DNA of 64,000 nucleotides from an uncultured Agathobacter sp. (GTDB lineage Bacteria; Bacillota; Clostridia; Lachnospirales; Lachnospiraceae), in assembly GCA_934307695.1 (NCBI GenBank), contig CAKRCS010000008.1:1-64000 (forward strand). Reading direction: 5' to 3'. The notes under the pieces are model-generated. The model saw nothing but the letters and a program-made list of their open reading frames with translations. It was not told where the DNA came from and searched no databases. Both the position numbers and the translations under genes were made by a program. Shown in pieces: positions 43,091-52,329 of this stretch (position 1 is the first letter of the stretch; each line of letters starts with the position of its first letter).

Positions 43091-43369
43091 ATGAGTACAC
43101 AGAACAAAAACGTAACCGAAAATCTTGTAAATGCATTGGAGCTTCCGAAGGATGTGCTGCTTGGGCTGCCGCTTCTTTCTGTCTGCGGCAACAGTGAGCT
43201 GCACATAGACAACCATCTTGGGATTCTAAGCTACCAGCCGGAGGCGATCGTTGTAAAGACGAAGCGCGGACCGATCCGGATCGAGGGAGAGCATCTGGTG
43301 ATCGACTGGTATACAAGGGACGATATGCATATTCTGGGGCGGGTGAAAAACATCTGCTTTTGGACATGA
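43091..43369 (+). CDS. yqfC: Sporulation protein YqfC (YabP family)
   Basis: 92 residues, normal length. It contains LELPKDVLLGLPLLSVCGNSELHIDNHLGILSYQPEAIVVKTKRGPIRIEGEHLVIDWYTRDDMHILGRVKNICF, matching the YabP/YqfC fold with its L-P-x-D-V and G-x-L-x-I-x-x-Y-T segments. YabP/YqfC proteins are needed for spore cortex or engulfment steps. There is no clear ribosome site. Its TGA overlaps the ATG of yqfD (ATGA at 43366-43369), so translation is coupled. Confidence 0.92.
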   Translation: MSTQNKNVTENLVNALELPKDVLLGLPLLSVCGNSELHIDNHLGILSYQPEAIVVKTKRGPIRIEGEHLVIDWYTRDDMHILGRVKNICFWT

Positions 43370-44607
43370 AGGCGGGAGCGAAAAGCGTTCTGGAAGGGTA
43401 TCTGCTGGTCGAGTTTTCCGGAAACCGGGCAGAGCGCTTTTTACATCTGTGCGTCAACCGCGACATCCTGCTGTGGAATGTCACTTCCAGGGAGGACGGC
43501 TCCTTTTCGTGCAATATGCGGATGTGCGACTTCAAGCAGCTGCGCCCGCTGTGCCGCAAGACGAGGACGAGGGTGCGGATCAAAAAGCGCTACGGTGTGC
43601 CGGGGTATTTAAAACGGTACCGCAACCGGATCATGTTTTTCATGGCATTTGCTGCCATGCTGTGTGGTGTCGGGATCTGTTCTACCTACGTCTGGAATAT
43701 CAAGATCATCGGCAATTCCTACATATCAGATGAAAATCTCATCCGCTTCCTAAAGGCAAATGGTGTTGGACTTGGGACGAAGCTGCGGCAGGTGGATACG
43801 GATTCTCTGGAGCTTACGCTTAGAAGCAGCTACGCACAGATCATATGGGCGAGCACCTATGTGGACGGAACCTCGCTCGTCATCCATATCAAGGAGCAGA
43901 TCAAGACGGAAGATCTTTATGATGAGGCTTCGGATGGTGCGAGTGATCTTGTTGCGGCAAAAAATGCCACGGTTGCCTCGATTGTGACGCGAAGGGGAAC
44001 GCCGTGCGTCGTTGCGGGCAATGAGGTGGAAAGCGGCGATCTTTTAGTAAGCGGAAAAAGTGAGATCCTAGATGACAATGGAGAGGTGCAACAGACGCTG
44101 TACCAGAGGGCGGATGCGGATGTCATCGGATATGTCAATTATTTTTACAGCGAGACGATCCCGATCAAAAGCCTGATCTCCATAGATACGAGCGAGTCAA
44201 AAAGCACCTATTTTATCCGTTTTCTGGATAAGAATCTGAACTTTGGGGATAGCAGTATCCCGTATGAAGAATACTATACTCTGGAGAGCTATACGCAGGC
44301 GAAGCTGTCAGATTCCTTCTATCTGCCAATTTATTGGGGAAAAAAGGAGTATGTGAAACGCACGCCGGCGTACTATATGCTTGCAAAAGAAGCGGCAAAG
44401 GAGATCGCGAAGAAAGATTTTACAAATTTTCTTACAGAATTGGAAGAAAATGGGGTTTCAATTATCGATAAAAATGTTATGATAAAAGAGATAGGCGATT
44501 GTTATGAGGTAAACGGGCAGGTATATGCCACAGAGCCGATCATGGCAAGTCGACTGATCGAGACACCGCCGGATATGGAGGAACAAGTAACTGATGAACC
44601 TGAGTGA
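43366..44607 (+). CDS. yqfD: Sporulation protein YqfD
   Basis: 413 residues, the usual 400-residue size. It starts at ATG 43366, overlapping the yqfC stop; a TTG two codons earlier is possible. The N-terminal domain (VLEGYLLVEFSGNRAERFLHLCVNRDILLWNV) and a Cys/Arg segment precede one membrane helix (about residues 88-107). The C-terminal extracytoplasmic part has IKIIGNSYISDENLIRFLKANGV, WASTYVDGTSLVIHIKEQI and VYATEPIM-type motifs found in this family. YqfD/YqfC act in forespore engulfment. It overlaps the following phoH gene by 14 nt. Confidence 0.92.
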   Translation: MKAGAKSVLEGYLLVEFSGNRAERFLHLCVNRDILLWNVTSREDGSFSCNMRMCDFKQLRPLCRKTRTRVRIKKRYGVPGYLKRYRNRIMFFMAFAAMLCGVGICSTYVWNIKIIGNSYISDENLIRFLKANGVGLGTKLRQVDTDSLELTLRSSYAQIIWASTYVDGTSLVIHIKEQIKTEDLYDEASDGASDLVAAKNATVASIVTRRGTPCVVAGNEVESGDLLVSGKSEILDDNGEVQQTLYQRADADVIGYVNYFYSETIPIKSLISIDTSESKSTYFIRFLDKNLNFGDSSIPYEEYYTLESYTQAKLSDSFYLPIYWGKKEYVKRTPAYYMLAKEAAKEIAKKDFTNFLTELEENGVSIIDKNVMIKEIGDCYEVNGQVYATEPIMASRLIETPPDMEEQVTDEPE

Positions 44608-45598
44608 GGTATCTGTAAACATCCCGGTCGAGCTTATGCCGAATGTGTTCGGACAGTTTGACGTTCATACGAAAAAAATCGAAAAGACACTTGGCGTCAC
44701 AGTCATTGTGCGTGAAGATCAGATAAAGATCATAGGAAGTGAGAGCGCCTGCAAGGGTGCTGCAGAAGTGCTTCATTCGCTGTGCGAGCTTGCAAAGCGG
44801 GGAAATGAGATCACGGAGCAGAATGTCAACTATGCGCTGGCGCTCTGCCTTGAGGATAAGGGGGACGCGCTCGTTGAGATCGACCGCGACCTGATCTGCC
44901 ATACGGTAAATGGCAAGCCGGTAAAGCCCAAGACGCTCGGACAGAAGGAATATGTGGATGCGATCCGCAAGAAGATGATCGTGTTCGGCATGGGACCGGC
45001 GGGAACCGGCAAGACATATCTTGCAATGGCGATGGCGATCACCGCCTTTAAAAATGAGGAGGTCGGCAGGATCATCCTGACGCGCCCGGCAATCGAGGCG
45101 GGAGAGAAGCTTGGCTTTCTGCCGGGAGACTTGCAGAGCAAGGTCGATCCGTATCTGCGCCCGCTCTATGATGCCCTGCATCAGATCATGGGTTCCGACA
45201 GCTTTATGCGCAACATGGAAAAGGGACTGATCGAGGTTGCTCCGCTTGCTTACATGCGAGGAAGAACGCTCGACAATGCGTTTATCATCCTCGATGAAGC
45301 GCAGAACACGACTCCTGCACAGATGAAGATGTTTTTGACGCGTATCGGTTTTGGATCGAAGGTCGTGGTGACCGGAGATGCCACACAGGTAGATCTGGCA
45401 CCGGGGGTGAAGTCCGGGCTTGATGTTGCCCTTAAGGTTCTCTCCAAAATTGACGATATTGGTATATGCAGGCTGACGAGCAAGGACGTTGTGAGACATC
45501 CGCTGGTACAGCAGATCGTACAGGCATACGATGAATATGAGAACCGCAACGCGGCGCGCACCGCAAATCGTAAGACACGGCAGGTAAAGAAGCCATGA
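44594..45598 (+). CDS. phoH: PhoH family ATPase
   Basis: 334 residues. N-terminal KH-like section (about residues 15-90), then a P-loop ATPase: Walker A GPAGTGKT (about 134-141), [36 protein letters not shown], Walker [34 protein letters not shown] with TQVDLAPG. PhoH-type proteins associate with YbeY, whose gene is two downstream, in rRNA processing. The GGAGGAAC site lies 10 nt before the ATG. The gene overlaps yqfD at the start and the HD-like gene at the end (ATGA). Confidence 0.96.
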   Translation: MNLSEVSVNIPVELMPNVFGQFDVHTKKIEKTLGVTVIVREDQIKIIGSESACKGAAEVLHSLCELAKRGNEITEQNVNYALALCLEDKGDALVEIDRDLICHTVNGKPVKPKTLGQKEYVDAIRKKMIVFGMGPAGTGKTYLAMAMAITAFKNEEVGRIILTRPAIEAGEKLGFLPGDLQSKVDPYLRPLYDALHQIMGSDSFMRNMEKGLIEVAPLAYMRGRTLDNAFIILDEAQNTTPAQMKMFLTRIGFGSKVVVTGDATQVDLAPGVKSGLDVALKVLSKIDDIGICRLTSKDVVRHPLVQQIVQAYDEYENRNAARTANRKTRQVKKP

Positions 45599-46776
45599 AG
45601 CAAGAGCATGTTAATGTGATGCGAGTGATTCCACTTCTTATCATGACGGTCGCAACGATCATTTTAAGCTGTGTGCTTGGGCTGGTAAAGGAGCTTTACT
45701 GGGATGAGGCAATCTGTCTTAGCTTTGTGGACATGCTTTTTATCATGATCTTTATTTACGAGCTGGAGTATGACCGGAAGAACCGGATGATCGCGAATAA
45801 TATCGCCACGAACTTTTCGAGAATCGCAGGGGGGTATGTGCTTTGCTGCTTTCTCAATCTGTTGTTTCTGGCGTGCCCGGCATTCTATACACCGGTGATG
45901 CTGTTTCCGCTCATTATGTGTGCAGTCGGAAATGAGTTTTTGGGGATTTCGGCCGGACTTTTCTTTGTGCTCCAGTATGCGATGGTATTCGAGGCGGATA
46001 CCTGCGAGCTGGTGGCGTATGTGCTTATGGTTGTTTTGGCGGGAGGACTTGCAAAGACGCTTGCCAACCGCAAGGCACGGGGCTGTGTCAGCGTGCTGCT
46101 TTTTCTGATCAACGTCATTGTACCGGCAACTTTTTCGTATCTTGCGACGCAAAAAAGTACGCCGGTAAGCTATCTGTACGGCACACTTTGCGGAGCTGTG
46201 ACAGCACTGTTTTCGGGTATCTTATTCTACCGGTTCCGAAGCGGCACGGATAAGGAGCTTGAGAACTGTTATCTGGACATCCTATCGGATGATTATCCGG
46301 AGGTAAAGAAGCTGCAGAAGTGGTTCCCGGCAGATTATGTTCATGCGAAGAAGGTTTCCGGGACTGCGATGTTTGTCGCAAAGCATCTGGGTTTTGACAG
46401 CGGGCTTTGCAGTGCTGCGGGATTTTATTACCGCCTGGGGAAGTGGAGCGGTAAGGATTATGTGCAGGCGGGCATTGAGCGCGCGCAGACCTTAAATTTC
46501 CCGATGGAGCTGATCCGGATCATCGCGGAGTATAACGGAGAGGTACATAAGCCGTCAACGCCGGAGTCTGCGATCATCCACATGATCGATGCCCTGACGA
46601 TCAAGATGGAGGCCTTGGACGGTGATGTGACAAAGAGCGCATGGAACCGGGAGATGATCATATATCAGATCCTAAACGAGTTTTCCAGCGCGGGATTGTA
46701 TGATGAATCCGGACTGAGTATGAACCAGTTCTTAAAGGTACGAGAATTTTTAGTAAAGGAGAAGCTATTCTCATGA
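45595..46776 (+). CDS. Degenerate 7TM/HD-domain PgpH-like membrane protein
   Basis: 393 residues. About six membrane helices (residues 11-215) are followed by a C-terminal domain that aligns with the HD phosphodiesterase of PgpH/YqfF, the c-di-AMP hydrolase normally found at this position between phoH and ybeY. Catalytic ligands are missing: the family HD in YYHDIGK reads YYRLGK (278-283), and the HH in I-x-x-HHG reads YNG. H250 and a late Asp (IDAL) remain. The large extracytoplasmic 7TMR-HDED domain is also absent. It therefore looks like a pseudo-enzyme rather than a truncated gene, because the frame is intact and has overlap starts on both ends. A regulatory or sensing role is inferred. 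Confidence 0.8.
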   Translation: MKQEHVNVMRVIPLLIMTVATIILSCVLGLVKELYWDEAICLSFVDMLFIMIFIYELEYDRKNRMIANNIATNFSRIAGGYVLCCFLNLLFLACPAFYTPVMLFPLIMCAVGNEFLGISAGLFFVLQYAMVFEADTCELVAYVLMVVLAGGLAKTLANRKARGCVSVLLFLINVIVPATFSYLATQKSTPVSYLYGTLCGAVTALFSGILFYRFRSGTDKELENCYLDILSDDYPEVKKLQKWFPADYVHAKKVSGTAMFVAKHLGFDSGLCSAAGFYYRLGKWSGKDYVQAGIERAQTLNFPMELIRIIAEYNGEVHKPSTPESAIIHMIDALTIKMEALDGDVTKSAWNREMIIYQILNEFSSAGLYDESGLSMNQFLKVREFLVKEKLFS

Positions 46777-47270
46777 GTTTCTATTTAGAAGAAGAGTGTA
46801 CTGTCGATTTTTCGTTTGACTATGCGGCACTTGCCGAAAAAGTGGTTGATTTCTGCCTTACCCACGAAGGGTTTCCTTATGAGGCGGAGGTAAACCTCAC
46901 CTTGACGGACAACGATGGCATATGGGCGATCAACAAGGAGCACAGGCAGATCGACCGCCCAACGGATGTGCTGTCATTTCCAATGCTTTCCTATGAGACG
47001 CCGGGGAATTTCTCATTCCTTGAGGCGGAGAACGAGGATGACTTTAATCCGGATACCGGGGAGGCGCTGCTTGGCGACATCGTGATCTCCGTGGACAAGG
47101 TGAAGGAGCAGGCGGCGGCTTACGGGCACAGCGAGGAGCGCGAGTTTGCATTCCTGATCACACATAGTATGCTGCATCTGTTCGGGTATGACCATATCGA
47201 GCCGGAGGACGCAAAAGTAATGGAGGAAAAACAACGTCAGATACTGGAAGAACTTCAGATCTTGCGATAG
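46773..47270 (+). CDS. ybeY: rRNA maturation endonuclease YbeY
   Basis: 165 residues. The zinc motif is H-S-M-L-H-L-F-G-Y-D-H (about 129-139), where the family has H-G-x-L-H-L-x-G-Y-D-H. It is preceded by TDVLSFPM (about 65-72) and GDIVISVDK. It processes 16S rRNA 3' ends and takes part in ribosome quality control. The ATG overlaps the upstream stop (ATGA at 46773-46776). The Gly in the usual HGxLHL is replaced by Ser, which keeps the three His ligands. Confidence 0.97.
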   Translation: MSFYLEEECTVDFSFDYAALAEKVVDFCLTHEGFPYEAEVNLTLTDNDGIWAINKEHRQIDRPTDVLSFPMLSYETPGNFSFLEAENEDDFNPDTGEALLGDIVISVDKVKEQAAAYGHSEEREFAFLITHSMLHLFGYDHIEPEDAKVMEEKQRQILEELQILR

Positions 47271-47285
47271 AACAGAGGATAGAAT

Positions 47286-48953
47286 ATGGGAAGATCAAAG
47301 AATAAAGGAACAAATTTCCTTGTGCAGGGTTCCATTCTTGCATTTGCATCTATAATCAGCCGCATCATCGGACTTGTTTACCGCATACCGATGACGGACA
47401 TTATCGGAGACCTTGGAAACAGCTACTACGGAAGCGCGTATGAGGTGTACAGCATCATGCTCATCATTTCCTCTTACAGCCTGCCGCTTGCTGTTTCAAA
47501 GCTCGTTTCGGCACAGGTCGCAAAGGGCAACAAGCGCATGGCTTATCAGGTGTTTAAGGGGGCGATGCTGTTTGCGGTCATCTCCGGAACCCTGTTTGCA
47601 CTGCTTGTATATTTTGGCGCGGGCTTTTTTGCGGAGACCTATCTGAAAACACCAAACTGTATTTTTGCACTTAAGGTACTTGCCCCGGCACTTCTGATCG
47701 TTGCGGTACTCGGAGTGCTGCGCGGCTTTTTCCAGGGACTTGGAACCATGATGCCGAGCGCAATCTCACAGATCGTAGAGCAGATCGTCAATGCAATCGT
47801 CAGTGTGTGGGCGGCATATATGCTGTTCGGCTACGGCAAGCGGATCGGCGGTGTCCTTGGCGATCCGGAGCATTATGCGGCAGCCTACGGTGCGGCGGGT
47901 GGAACACTCGGAACGAACCTTGGATCGGTGTTCGGTCTGCTGTTTATGATCTTTGTGTTTATCGTCTATATGACGGTATTCAAGCGGCAGATCCGCCGCG
48001 AAAGGATCCGTGCGATGGAGCCGTTTATCGAGACGCTCCGTATGCTGGTGATCACGATCATTCCGGTGCTTTTAAGCTCGACGATCTACAATATCAGCAG
48101 CTTTATCGACAATGGTATCTACAAGCATATCGCGTATGCACAGGGATATGTCAGCGATGACATTGACGTATGGTGGGGCGTTTATACCGGAAAATACAAG
48201 CTGATGATCAATGTGCCGATCTCGATCGCATCCGCGATGGCAGCTTCGTCTGTGCCGACGCTTACCGCGTCCTTTGGAAAGGGCGATATGAAGGCGGTGC
48301 GCTATGAAATCAATGCGGCGATGCGATTTATCATGGTGGTTTCTTTCCCTTGCGCAGTCGGTCTTGCCGTGCTTGCAAAGCCGATCTTTTTACTCTTGTT
48401 CCCAAGCACCGCACAGACGATCGACATGGCTGGCTCCATGATGTATATGGGCTCCGTTGCAGTAGTACTTTACTCGATGTCAACCCTGTCAAACGGATTG
48501 TTACAGGGCATTAACCGGCTGAAGGTTCCGGTCATCAATGCGGCGATCGCGCTGGTGCTGCATGTGATCATTCTTGTGATCATGATGCTGTTCTTCCATC
48601 TGAATATTTACGCGGTCGTGCTGTCAAATGTGCTGTTTGCGCTTATCATGTGCGTGCTCAACGCCATTTCACTGACCAGATACAGTGGCTACCGGCAGGA
48701 GATCGCAAGAACCTTTATCGTCCCGGCAATCTGCTCCGCAGTGATGGGCATTGCAACATGGGCGGTATACAAGGGCTTGTTTGCTCTCTGTGCGAAGAAC
48801 ACGGTCGCACTGCTTGCTGCAATGGTCGTGGCAGTCATTGTCTATGCGGTCATGTTATTGCTGCTGCACGGCCTGACGGAGAGTGAGATCCGCCGTTTCC
48901 CGAAGGGAGATGTGATCGTCCGGATCGCCAAGAGGGTACATCTGTTGCGATAG
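47286..48953 (+). CDS. Polysaccharide/lipid flippase of the MOP superfamily, SpoVB-like
   Basis: 555 residues with about 14 membrane helices. It begins KNKGTNFLVQGSILAFASIISRIIGLVYRIPMTDIIGDLGNSYYGSAYEVYSIMLIISSYSLPLAVSKLVSAQVAKG, typical of SpoVB/MurJ-type polysaccharide exporters. The second half contains INRLKVPVINAAIALVLHVIILVIMM. SpoVB is required for spore cortex synthesis and MurJ-like paralogues flip lipid II. Which applies here is uncertain because Firmicutes carry several. It follows ybeY by 15 nt, with GAGG ahead of the ATG, and may be cotranscribed. Confidence 0.9.
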   Translation: MGRSKNKGTNFLVQGSILAFASIISRIIGLVYRIPMTDIIGDLGNSYYGSAYEVYSIMLIISSYSLPLAVSKLVSAQVAKGNKRMAYQVFKGAMLFAVISGTLFALLVYFGAGFFAETYLKTPNCIFALKVLAPALLIVAVLGVLRGFFQGLGTMMPSAISQIVEQIVNAIVSVWAAYMLFGYGKRIGGVLGDPEHYAAAYGAAGGTLGTNLGSVFGLLFMIFVFIVYMTVFKRQIRRERIRAMEPFIETLRMLVITIIPVLLSSTIYNISSFIDNGIYKHIAYAQGYVSDDIDVWWGVYTGKYKLMINVPISIASAMAASSVPTLTASFGKGDMKAVRYEINAAMRFIMVVSFPCAVGLAVLAKPIFLLLFPSTAQTIDMAGSMMYMGSVAVVLYSMSTLSNGLLQGINRLKVPVINAAIALVLHVIILVIMMLFFHLNIYAVVLSNVLFALIMCVLNAISLTRYSGYRQEIARTFIVPAICSAVMGIATWAVYKGLFALCAKNTVALLAAMVVAVIVYAVMLLLLHGLTESEIRRFPKGDVIVRIAKRVHLLR

Positions 48954-48990
48954 CACTTTCGCGATGAAATAATGGAATAAAATTACAAAG

Positions 48991-49048
48991 AATGCAGATA
49001 CTGTATGCGGGTGATGAATTTATGAAGCGAAAATACAGTATCTGCATT
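48991..49048. repeat. 16-bp perfect inverted repeat around the BofC-like start codon
   Basis: AATGCAGATACTGTAT (48991-49006) and ATACAGTATCTGCATT (49033-49048), loop 26 nt. Counting an extra G-T and two A-T pairs, the stem reaches 19 bp. ATG 49022 and the GGGTGAT before it are in the loop; codons 5-9 are in the right arm. TTTTT follows within the coding sequence. Confidence 0.92.
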
Positions 49049-49390
49049 TTTGCTGCCGTTTTGCTTGCAGTTTCCGGACTTTCGGTTTGGTTTGGAACGA
49101 CAGGCAGGGGCGGCAGTGACAAGGAGCAGACAAAAACACAGGAGGAATGGCAGGAGAACACGGAAGAAAATGCCATATACAGCGGGAAAACGCAGGAGAG
49201 CTATGAATATATCATTTTTGATGTGGACGGACATCTTCTGGTGTATTATTCCGACAACACGACCGTATTCTTTGACACTGGGATCCTAAGCCGAAGTCTG
49301 TCCGAGGAGATGCAAAAACAACTGACCTATGGCATCCGTTTTGCCGACGAGGACGAGTTGTACGAGTTTCTTGAGAATTATTCCAGTTAA
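49022..49390 (+). CDS. BofC C-terminal-domain-like anchored protein
   Basis: 122 residues. A basic start and a hydrophobic segment (MKRKYSICIFAAVLLAVSGLSVWF) form a signal anchor. An acidic linker rich in Q/E follows. The last 60 residues (YEYIIFDVDGHLLVYYSDNTTVFFDTGILSRSLSEEMQKQLTYGIRFADEDELYEFLENYSS) match the BofC C-terminal domain pattern (G-x-L-x-V-Y...T-x-I...S-L...L..GI..x-x-E-x-L-x-x-L-E-x-Y). BofC inhibits SpoIVB/forespore signalling in Bacillus, but short relatives are widespread in Clostridia with unknown roles. A start at ATG 48992 is possible but has no ribosome site. Its start lies in the loop of a strong hairpin. Confidence 0.75.
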   Translation: MKRKYSICIFAAVLLAVSGLSVWFGTTGRGGSDKEQTKTQEEWQENTEENAIYSGKTQESYEYIIFDVDGHLLVYYSDNTTVFFDTGILSRSLSEEMQKQLTYGIRFADEDELYEFLENYSS

Positions 49391-49402
49391 ACGTTATCGC
49401 GT

Positions 49403-49431
49403 TTGCATATTGGAATCTGTTATGCTAAAAT
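49403..49431 (+). promoter_or_regulatory. Promoter of the FAD oxidoreductase unit
   Basis: TTGCAT (49403-49408), a 17-nt spacer, and TAAAAT (49426-49431). Confidence 0.6.
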
Positions 49432-49479
49432 TAGCGTGGCAAATTAGGAATTGGAAAGGAAATTGCCAAGGAGAACGGT

Positions 49480-50727
49480 ATGGCAAAAGAAAATCAGCAC
49501 TTTGACTGTGCGGTGATCGGTGCGGGCGCTTCCGGCATGATGGCTGCGATCGCGGCATCCGAACATTCCGGCAGGGTTCTACTGATCGAACATACAAATA
49601 AAGCAGGGAAAAAGCTGGCAGCGACCGGAAACGGCAAGTGCAACTTTACGAACGCCGATATGCGCATGGAGTACTTTCGCGGCGATCCGGCGCTGCTTCC
49701 GGTGCTGCGGCAGTTTACCTTGCAGGATACACTGGACTTTTTTCACAGGATCGGGATCTATCCAAGGGAAAAGCGTGGCTATTATTACCCGAACAGCGAG
49801 CAGGCGGCCTCTGTGGTGTGTGCGCTTACGAGGAGGCTGGAAGAACAGAAGGTGACGACGTTACTTTCCTATACACTTACGGATATCCGGGAGGGAAAGC
49901 GCGGCTTTGTTCTGACCGATGGTGCAAGCACTTATTATGCTGACAGCATAATCTTTGCGGTCGGGCTGCTTGCCTCGGACAAGCTGGGGAGCGACGGCTC
50001 GGCTTTCCCGTTCATCAAGGGCTTCGGGCATCATTTTACGAAGATCGTTCCGGCACTCTGTGGGCTGTATGCGAAGAATATGAGCTTTAAGCGTGTGGCA
50101 GGTGTGCGCTGCGATGCCAATATCCGCCTTCTTGTAGATGGGCAGGAGGTGTCGCAGGATGCCGGAGAGTTACAGCTTACGGAGTATGGACTGTCCGGGA
50201 TACCGGTATTTCAGGTGAGCCGGTTTGCTTCGATGGCGCTTGCAAACGGACAGAAGGCGGTTGCCGAGGTATGCTTTCTGCCGGAGTTTACGAAGGAGCA
50301 GTTACAGGAAGAGTTTACATATCGTTTGATGCAATACGGCGGCACGGTGCGGGCGTATGAGCTTTTGGACGGGCTTGTCAACCAGAAGCTGATCCCGTTT
50401 TTCCTGCATCAGGCATCCCTTTCGGAGGATACGCCCATCCGCGATGTCGGACAGCTGGACAGACTGATCGAAGTGATCCGGCATTTAGCGGTCGAGATCG
50501 ACCGGCCGAGGGCATACGAATTTGCACAGGTCTGCGCGGGAGGACTCGACACGCGCGACATTGATACACAGACACTGATGTCAAAGCTCGTACCTGGAGT
50601 ATTTTTCTGTGGGGAGCTTCTGGACGTGGACGGGATCTGCGGAGGCTACAATCTGCAATGGGCGTGGTCGTCGGGCTATGTGGCAGGCACACACGCTGCA
50701 ATCTATGCACAAAAAGGAAAATTATGA
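49480..50727 (+). CDS. NAD(P)/FAD-dependent oxidoreductase, HI0933/BaiN-like family
   Basis: 415 residues. N-terminal FAD-binding Rossmann fold VIGAGASGMMAAIAASEHSGRVLLIEHTNKAGKKLAATGNGKCNFTN (residues 12-57), with the GNGKCN segment characteristic of the HI0933 family, and C-terminal FFCGELLDVDGICGGYNLQWAWSSGYVAGTHA, which closes the FAD site. BaiN of Clostridium scindens, in this family, was linked to bile-acid dehydroxylation, but that does not transfer to all members and this protein's substrate is unknown. AAGGAG lies before the ATG. It overlaps the next FAD protein by ATGA (50724-50727). Confidence 0.88.
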   Translation: MAKENQHFDCAVIGAGASGMMAAIAASEHSGRVLLIEHTNKAGKKLAATGNGKCNFTNADMRMEYFRGDPALLPVLRQFTLQDTLDFFHRIGIYPREKRGYYYPNSEQAASVVCALTRRLEEQKVTTLLSYTLTDIREGKRGFVLTDGASTYYADSIIFAVGLLASDKLGSDGSAFPFIKGFGHHFTKIVPALCGLYAKNMSFKRVAGVRCDANIRLLVDGQEVSQDAGELQLTEYGLSGIPVFQVSRFASMALANGQKAVAEVCFLPEFTKEQLQEEFTYRLMQYGGTVRAYELLDGLVNQKLIPFFLHQASLSEDTPIRDVGQLDRLIEVIRHLAVEIDRPRAYEFAQVCAGGLDTRDIDTQTLMSKLVPGVFFCGELLDVDGICGGYNLQWAWSSGYVAGTHAAIYAQKGKL

Positions 50728-52307
50728 TAAAGATAAATCAGTTAAAGCTTCCGGTGGAACACACGGAGGCCGAACTTGTTGAGAAGATTAAACGGACACT
50801 TAAATTAAAGGAACACACGGATTTTTCCTATAAGATATTGAGAAGGTCGCTGGACGCGCGCAAAAAGCCGCAGCTTTTTTATGTGTATACCTTAGGTGTG
50901 GAGACCTCGAAGGAGGAGAGCGTTGTAAAGCGCATCCATATCCCGAATGTATCGGTGGAGAAGCCGCGCACCTATCAGCTGCCGATGCGTCCAAAGCAGC
51001 CGGATGCAAAACGACCGCTGATCGTCGGCGCAGGACCGGCAGGACTTTTCTGCGCATATCTGCTCTGTGAGTGCGGGGTAAGCCCGGTCGTGATCGAGCG
51101 CGGCGCACCGATGGAGGAGCGCGTGGATGCGGTGACACGCTTCTGGGAGAGCGGAGTGCTCGATACGGAGTCCAATGTCCAGTTCGGAGAGGGTGGCGCA
51201 GGCACGTTCTCGGACGGAAAGCTCAATACGGCGGTAAAAGATCCGTCGCTTCGCAATCCGTTTGTTCTGGACACGTTTATCCGGTTCGGAGCACCGGAGG
51301 AGATCCGCTATGAGAGCAAACCACACATCGGAACCGACATTCTGGCAACGGTGATCGTGAATATGAGAAACTATCTGATGGAATGTGGCTGTACGTTCCA
51401 TTTTCACACCTGTGCGAAGAAGTTTCACATCAAGGATGAAAAGATCGTGGGTGTCTCCTGCAATAACGGCATGGAGTTTGAGGCGGATATGGTCGTTCTG
51501 GCACTGGGACACAGCGCGCGGGATACCTTTACGGAGCTAAACGACAGCCGGCTTATGATGACGGTTAAGAATTTTGCGGTGGGCTTCCGTGTGGAGCACC
51601 CGCAGAAAATGATCGATGAGGCGATGTACGGCGCCTCCGGAAGGAAGCTTCCGGCATCCCCGTACAAGGTGACCTCGAATTTCCCGAACGGCAGGGGCGT
51701 GTATTCCTTCTGCATGTGTCCGGGCGGCTATGTCGTCAATTCTTCCTCCGAGGAAGGGGGACTTGTGGTAAACGGCATGAGCTATTCCGGGCGGCATGCA
51801 GCAAATGCGAACAGCGCCATTATCATATCGGTCGATCCGAAGGACTTCGGGGCGGATGACGCGCTCGCGGGCATGCGCTTCCAGCGGATGCTTGAAAAAC
51901 GGGCGTTTGCGCTCGGCAACGGCAGAGTTCCGCAGCAGCTATACGGGGATTATCTTGCAAAGCGTGTGTCGGACGGCTATGGGGATTTTGGATCCTGCAT
52001 TAAGGGAAAGACCGCATTCGCAGATCTGCGCGGGCTTTTCCCGGAGGATATGGAACAGTCCTTCTGTCTTGGAATGGAGCATTTTGCGAAGATCATTCCG
52101 GGCTTTGACCGAAAGGATGCCATTCTTTCCGGCGTGGAATCGCGGACATCCTCACCGCTTCGCATGGTGCGCGATGAGTCGCTGCAGAGCAATATAAAGG
52201 GCATTTATCCCTGCGGGGAGGGTGCCGGATACGCGGGCGGGATCATGTCTGCCGCGATGGACGGAATGAAGGTGGCGGAGGCTATCTTACATAAGATGAA
52301 CAACTAG
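50724..52307 (+). CDS. FAD-dependent protein (NAD(P)/FAD oxidoreductase-like, 527 aa)
   Basis: 527 residues. The first 95 residues (INQLKLPVEHTEAELVEKIKRTLKLKEHTDFSYKILRRSLDARKKPQLFYVYTLGVE) form a ferredoxin-like domain that is typical of this uncharacterised family, followed by the FAD domain with PLIVGAGPAGLFCAYLL (about 98-114) and QFGEGGAGTFSDGKL (about 156-170). GAGYAGGIMSAAMDGMKVAEAIL near the end is the usual C-terminal FAD contact. Often annotated as an uncharacterised FAD-dependent dehydrogenase; function unknown. I take ATG 50724, four bases overlapping the previous stop, which signals coupled translation. Confidence 0.88.
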   Translation: MIKINQLKLPVEHTEAELVEKIKRTLKLKEHTDFSYKILRRSLDARKKPQLFYVYTLGVETSKEESVVKRIHIPNVSVEKPRTYQLPMRPKQPDAKRPLIVGAGPAGLFCAYLLCECGVSPVVIERGAPMEERVDAVTRFWESGVLDTESNVQFGEGGAGTFSDGKLNTAVKDPSLRNPFVLDTFIRFGAPEEIRYESKPHIGTDILATVIVNMRNYLMECGCTFHFHTCAKKFHIKDEKIVGVSCNNGMEFEADMVVLALGHSARDTFTELNDSRLMMTVKNFAVGFRVEHPQKMIDEAMYGASGRKLPASPYKVTSNFPNGRGVYSFCMCPGGYVVNSSSEEGGLVVNGMSYSGRHAANANSAIIISVDPKDFGADDALAGMRFQRMLEKRAFALGNGRVPQQLYGDYLAKRVSDGYGDFGSCIKGKTAFADLRGLFPEDMEQSFCLGMEHFAKIIPGFDRKDAILSGVESRTSSPLRMVRDESLQSNIKGIYPCGEGAGYAGGIMSAAMDGMKVAEAILHKMNN

Positions 52308-52329
52308 GAACAGAAGAGAGGGAATATTT

